Below, piece by piece: positions 6,031 through 7,230 of a stretch of 7,230 nucleotides of DNA (within the stretch, counting starts at the first letter, position 1; each line of letters opens with the position of its first letter). The notes under the pieces are model-generated. The model had not been told where the DNA came from. It saw only the letters and a list, made by a program, of their open reading frames with translations, and did not search any database. The position numbers and the translations under genes are program-made. The stretch is from an uncultured Lachnospiraceae bacterium (lineage in GTDB: Bacteria > Bacillota > Clostridia > Lachnospirales > Lachnospiraceae): the NCBI GenBank assembly GCA_946633495.1, contig CAMPAX010000117.1, forward strand, positions 1 to 7,230, in the 5' to 3' direction.

Positions 6031-6080
6031 CTGATGTGCAGCGGCACATTGCATAAGCAGTGTGCGCTGCGTACCATCAG
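6031..6080. repeat. Second long inverted repeat with ATAA loop
   Basis: CTGATG (6031-6036) pairs with CATCAG (6075-6080), GCAGCG (6038-6043) with CGCTGC (6065-6070), and 6045-6052 with 6057-6064 (one G-T wobble) around the loop ATAA (6053-6056). A bulged G6044 and an asymmetric internal loop at 6071-6074 are the only interruptions. It starts 5 bp after the stop of the DIP1984-like gene and has no T-tract. In placement and loop it parallels the repeat at 338-389. The arm sequences differ, so it is not a copy. Confidence 0.65.
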
Positions 6081-6325
6081 TCAGGTATAAAAAAATCTTC
6101 CGGAAATGGCGTGAATATACATTTCGTCCGTGGTTTGTGCAGTTCATTGATCAGTATCGTTATGGGTTATCCGTTATTCTTTACAAAGGGTCGATGTTCA
6201 AGGATGATGTATATGTGATCGCATGTCTGTTCCTGCCATTTCGAAAACTTGGGAGCCGGTGTCCGGAGCCCACACGTGCAGCTGAAGTTCGGTTTCAGGC
6301 TGCACTTTTATTGGGGGTAAAATGT
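6081..6325. other. Non-coding stretch with two hairpins
   Basis: Together with the repeat at 6031-6080 this makes a 299-bp gap between supported genes. A + strand frame is open through it from 6062, but its product is not gene-like, it has no SD, and it reads through hairpins, so I do not call it coding. The hairpin 6251-6271 (GGG and CCGG arms, tandem A-G mismatches, loop TGT) is followed by a terminator-like hairpin. A weak TTTACA (6180-6185) with GATGAT 17 bp later is too poor to call a promoter. No riboswitch class is recognised. Confidence 0.45.
6276..6309 (+). terminator. Terminator-like hairpin just upstream of the 6326 ORF
   Basis: GTGCAGC (6276-6282) pairs with GCTGCAC (6299-6305), extended inward by TGAA/TTCA (6283-6286 with 6294-6297) with G6298 bulged, giving an 11-bp stem followed by TTTTATT. 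It ends about 16 bp before the next start codon. It may end upstream transcripts or act as an attenuator for the 6326 ORF. Confidence 0.65.
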
Positions 6326-6700
6326 ATGAATGGATTTGTGTATTGTGGTTCAAAGTTTGATGAACTTCGCAATCTTACAAATGAAGATGGGTTACTTGTT
6401 GTATCTCAGGGGGGTGGATCACTTGAGGATGATGCAGATGCCAGATTTTATGTGTGTCGCATGGACTGGGGTCGTAAAGAGCCCGCGCAGCTGGAAGAGG
6501 AGTTTACCTCTGTCTGCTACGCATTGCGGAGCCTTGTAGATGTTTACAAGGAGGAGCACCTTCCTTTCGGGAACTGTCCTGCGCCGAAGTTTGTTCCCTA
6601 TGACAGACCTGAGACGGAGGCATGGAGCATCTATTTAAAAGAAGGGGAGTCTGTGCAAAACAGGGAATGGTCATTGGGATTTCAGCGGCTCCTCCCATGA
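6326..6700 (+). CDS. Unrecognised 124-residue ORF, probably truncated at its 3' end
   Basis: ATG 6326 follows GGGGGT (6313-6318, spacing 7), giving MNGFVYCGSKFDELRN and so on. The longer frame from 6062 crosses a terminator hairpin and is rejected. Codon use looks coding up to about 6655, with a Gly-rich turn QGGGSLEDDADARFYV (29-44) and a helical, acidic middle (LEEEFTSVCYALRSLVDVYKEEH). No known motif, signal peptide or membrane segment is seen, and I do not recognise the family. The last 12-15 codons are read from DNA that, in another frame, encodes conserved SNF2 helicase residues. The natural C-terminus has therefore probably been lost at a junction near 6640-6660 and the stop at 6698-6700 is accidental. 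It may be a fragment rather than a working gene. Confidence 0.55.
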   Translation: MNGFVYCGSKFDELRNLTNEDGLLVVSQGGGSLEDDADARFYVCRMDWGRKEPAQLEEEFTSVCYALRSLVDVYKEEHLPFGNCPAPKFVPYDRPETEAWSIYLKEGESVQNREWSLGFQRLLP

Positions 6701-7230
6701 GAAGGAATTACATGGTATTCTTGGAAAACACATGGTTCGCCGAAGGAAAGCGGAAATAATGCCGCACCTTACCAAGCAGCGGATCCCGATTATGATCGAT
6801 GGACCTCTGAATACGGAGTATCGGAAAATAGAGCGGAGTTTTATGCATCCGGATGTTGATTCCAATTATCTGGGGCTGGCGCAAACCGGAAGACGTCTCC
6901 TCTCTATCAGTAAGGTGAAGCCTGCGATCGAATATGCAGATACGCTTTTGGATGATGAAGAGTCGGTTGTCCTGGTTACCTTGTTTGATGAATCCATGGA
7001 GATCATGAAGAAATACTATAAGGATCGAGGATGTTATATCCATGGCGGAATGAGTGATAAGGCGAAGCAGAAGGCCATCGATGATTTTCAGACAGGAAAG
7101 AAAAATGTCTGCTGCATTAATCTGCTGGCCGGTGGCGTCGGTGTAACCCTTACCCAGGCTCACAATATGATCATCTTTGACTTTGACTGGACGCCCTCCA
7201 ACATGAAGCAGGTGGAAGACCGGATCTGCC
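6639..7230 (+). pseudogene. 5'-truncated SNF2-family helicase (C-terminal lobe), continuing past the window
   Basis: The frame opens after TAA 6636-6638 and runs off the right end. From about 6660 it shows SNF2/SMARCAL1-like sequence: HWDFSGSSHEKELHGIL, then MVRRRKAEIMPHLTKQRIPI (the usual MIRR-x-K-x-D/E-x-x-x-x-L-P-x-K-R region), VVLVTLFDESMEIMKKYY (start of RecA lobe 2), IHGGMSDKAKQKAIDDFQ, and motif V LLAGGVGVTLTQAHNMIIFD followed by WTPSNMKQVEDRI; the rest of motif VI lies outside. The N-terminal lobe with Walker A and DEAH-type motif II is absent upstream in every frame of this window. The only ATG near the start (6732) lies inside the homology and lacks a good SD. I therefore call a remnant left by deletion or recombination. 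An intact gene would need the missing 1 kb or more, so a functional protein is unlikely, although the C-terminal half itself shows no internal stop. Confidence 0.75.

Noticed and set aside
6180..6208. Possible promoter TTTACA with GATGAT
   Set aside because: The -10 matches only 4 of 6 bases with no extended -10, which is too weak to separate from chance.
6062..6325. Upstream extension of the 6326 ORF back to 6062
   Set aside because: It would translate through hairpins 6251-6271 and 6276-6305, has no SD and gives a product without protein-like conservation patterns. ATG 6326 has a well-placed SD.
1..7230. CRISPR array, tRNA or rRNA gene, transposase, or long direct repeats
   Set aside because: No regularly spaced repeats, cloverleaf-like segments, rRNA motifs or transposase sequence were seen on either strand.

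Overview
The window looks like an accessory region of a low-to-moderate-GC Bacillota genome, most plausibly a clostridial (Lachnospiraceae-type) anaerobe. I infer this from strong purine-rich Shine-Dalgarno (SD) sites, a Bacillus/Clostridium-like ClpP, a CbxX/SpoVK-type AAA+ protein and a Clostridia-style XRE regulator. All supported genes lie on the + strand. No tRNA, rRNA, CRISPR array, transposase or integrase is visible.

Layout. (1) 2-328: 3' end of an unrecognised gene entering from the left, followed by a long ATAA-loop inverted repeat. (2) 457-1706: an XRE-type helix-turn-helix protein with its own extended -10 promoter, a 13-codon leader ORF that overlaps its start by 4 bp, and a strong intrinsic terminator. 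(3) 1730-5412: the core of the window. A near-consensus promoter and a leader with a terminator-like hairpin precede clpP. After a 58-bp gap containing a mini-ORF comes a 952-residue AAA+ protein with two intact CbxX/CfqX-type ATPase domains and what looks like a third, degenerate AAA module at its N-terminus. (4) 5409-6080: a promoter whose -35 overlaps the AAA+ stop codon, a coiled-coil protein resembling the DIP1984 family, and a second ATAA-loop inverted repeat. (5) 6081-6325: a non-coding stretch with two hairpins, one terminator-like. (6) 6326-7230: an unrecognised 124-codon ORF that runs out of frame into a SNF2-type helicase lacking its N-terminal ATPase lobe. The helicase reading frame leaves the window on the right.

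How the genes may work together. The most notable arrangement is a complete ClpP peptidase encoded directly before a non-Clp tandem AAA+ ATPase, with no clpX, clpC, clpA or tig in view. The simplest inference is a dedicated ATP-dependent protease or protein-remodelling pair, possibly controlled by the upstream XRE protein. This is inference from gene order; the sequence does not prove that the two proteins interact. The DIP1984-like gene has its own promoter and may be an independent neighbour. The right end looks like a deletion or recombination scar.
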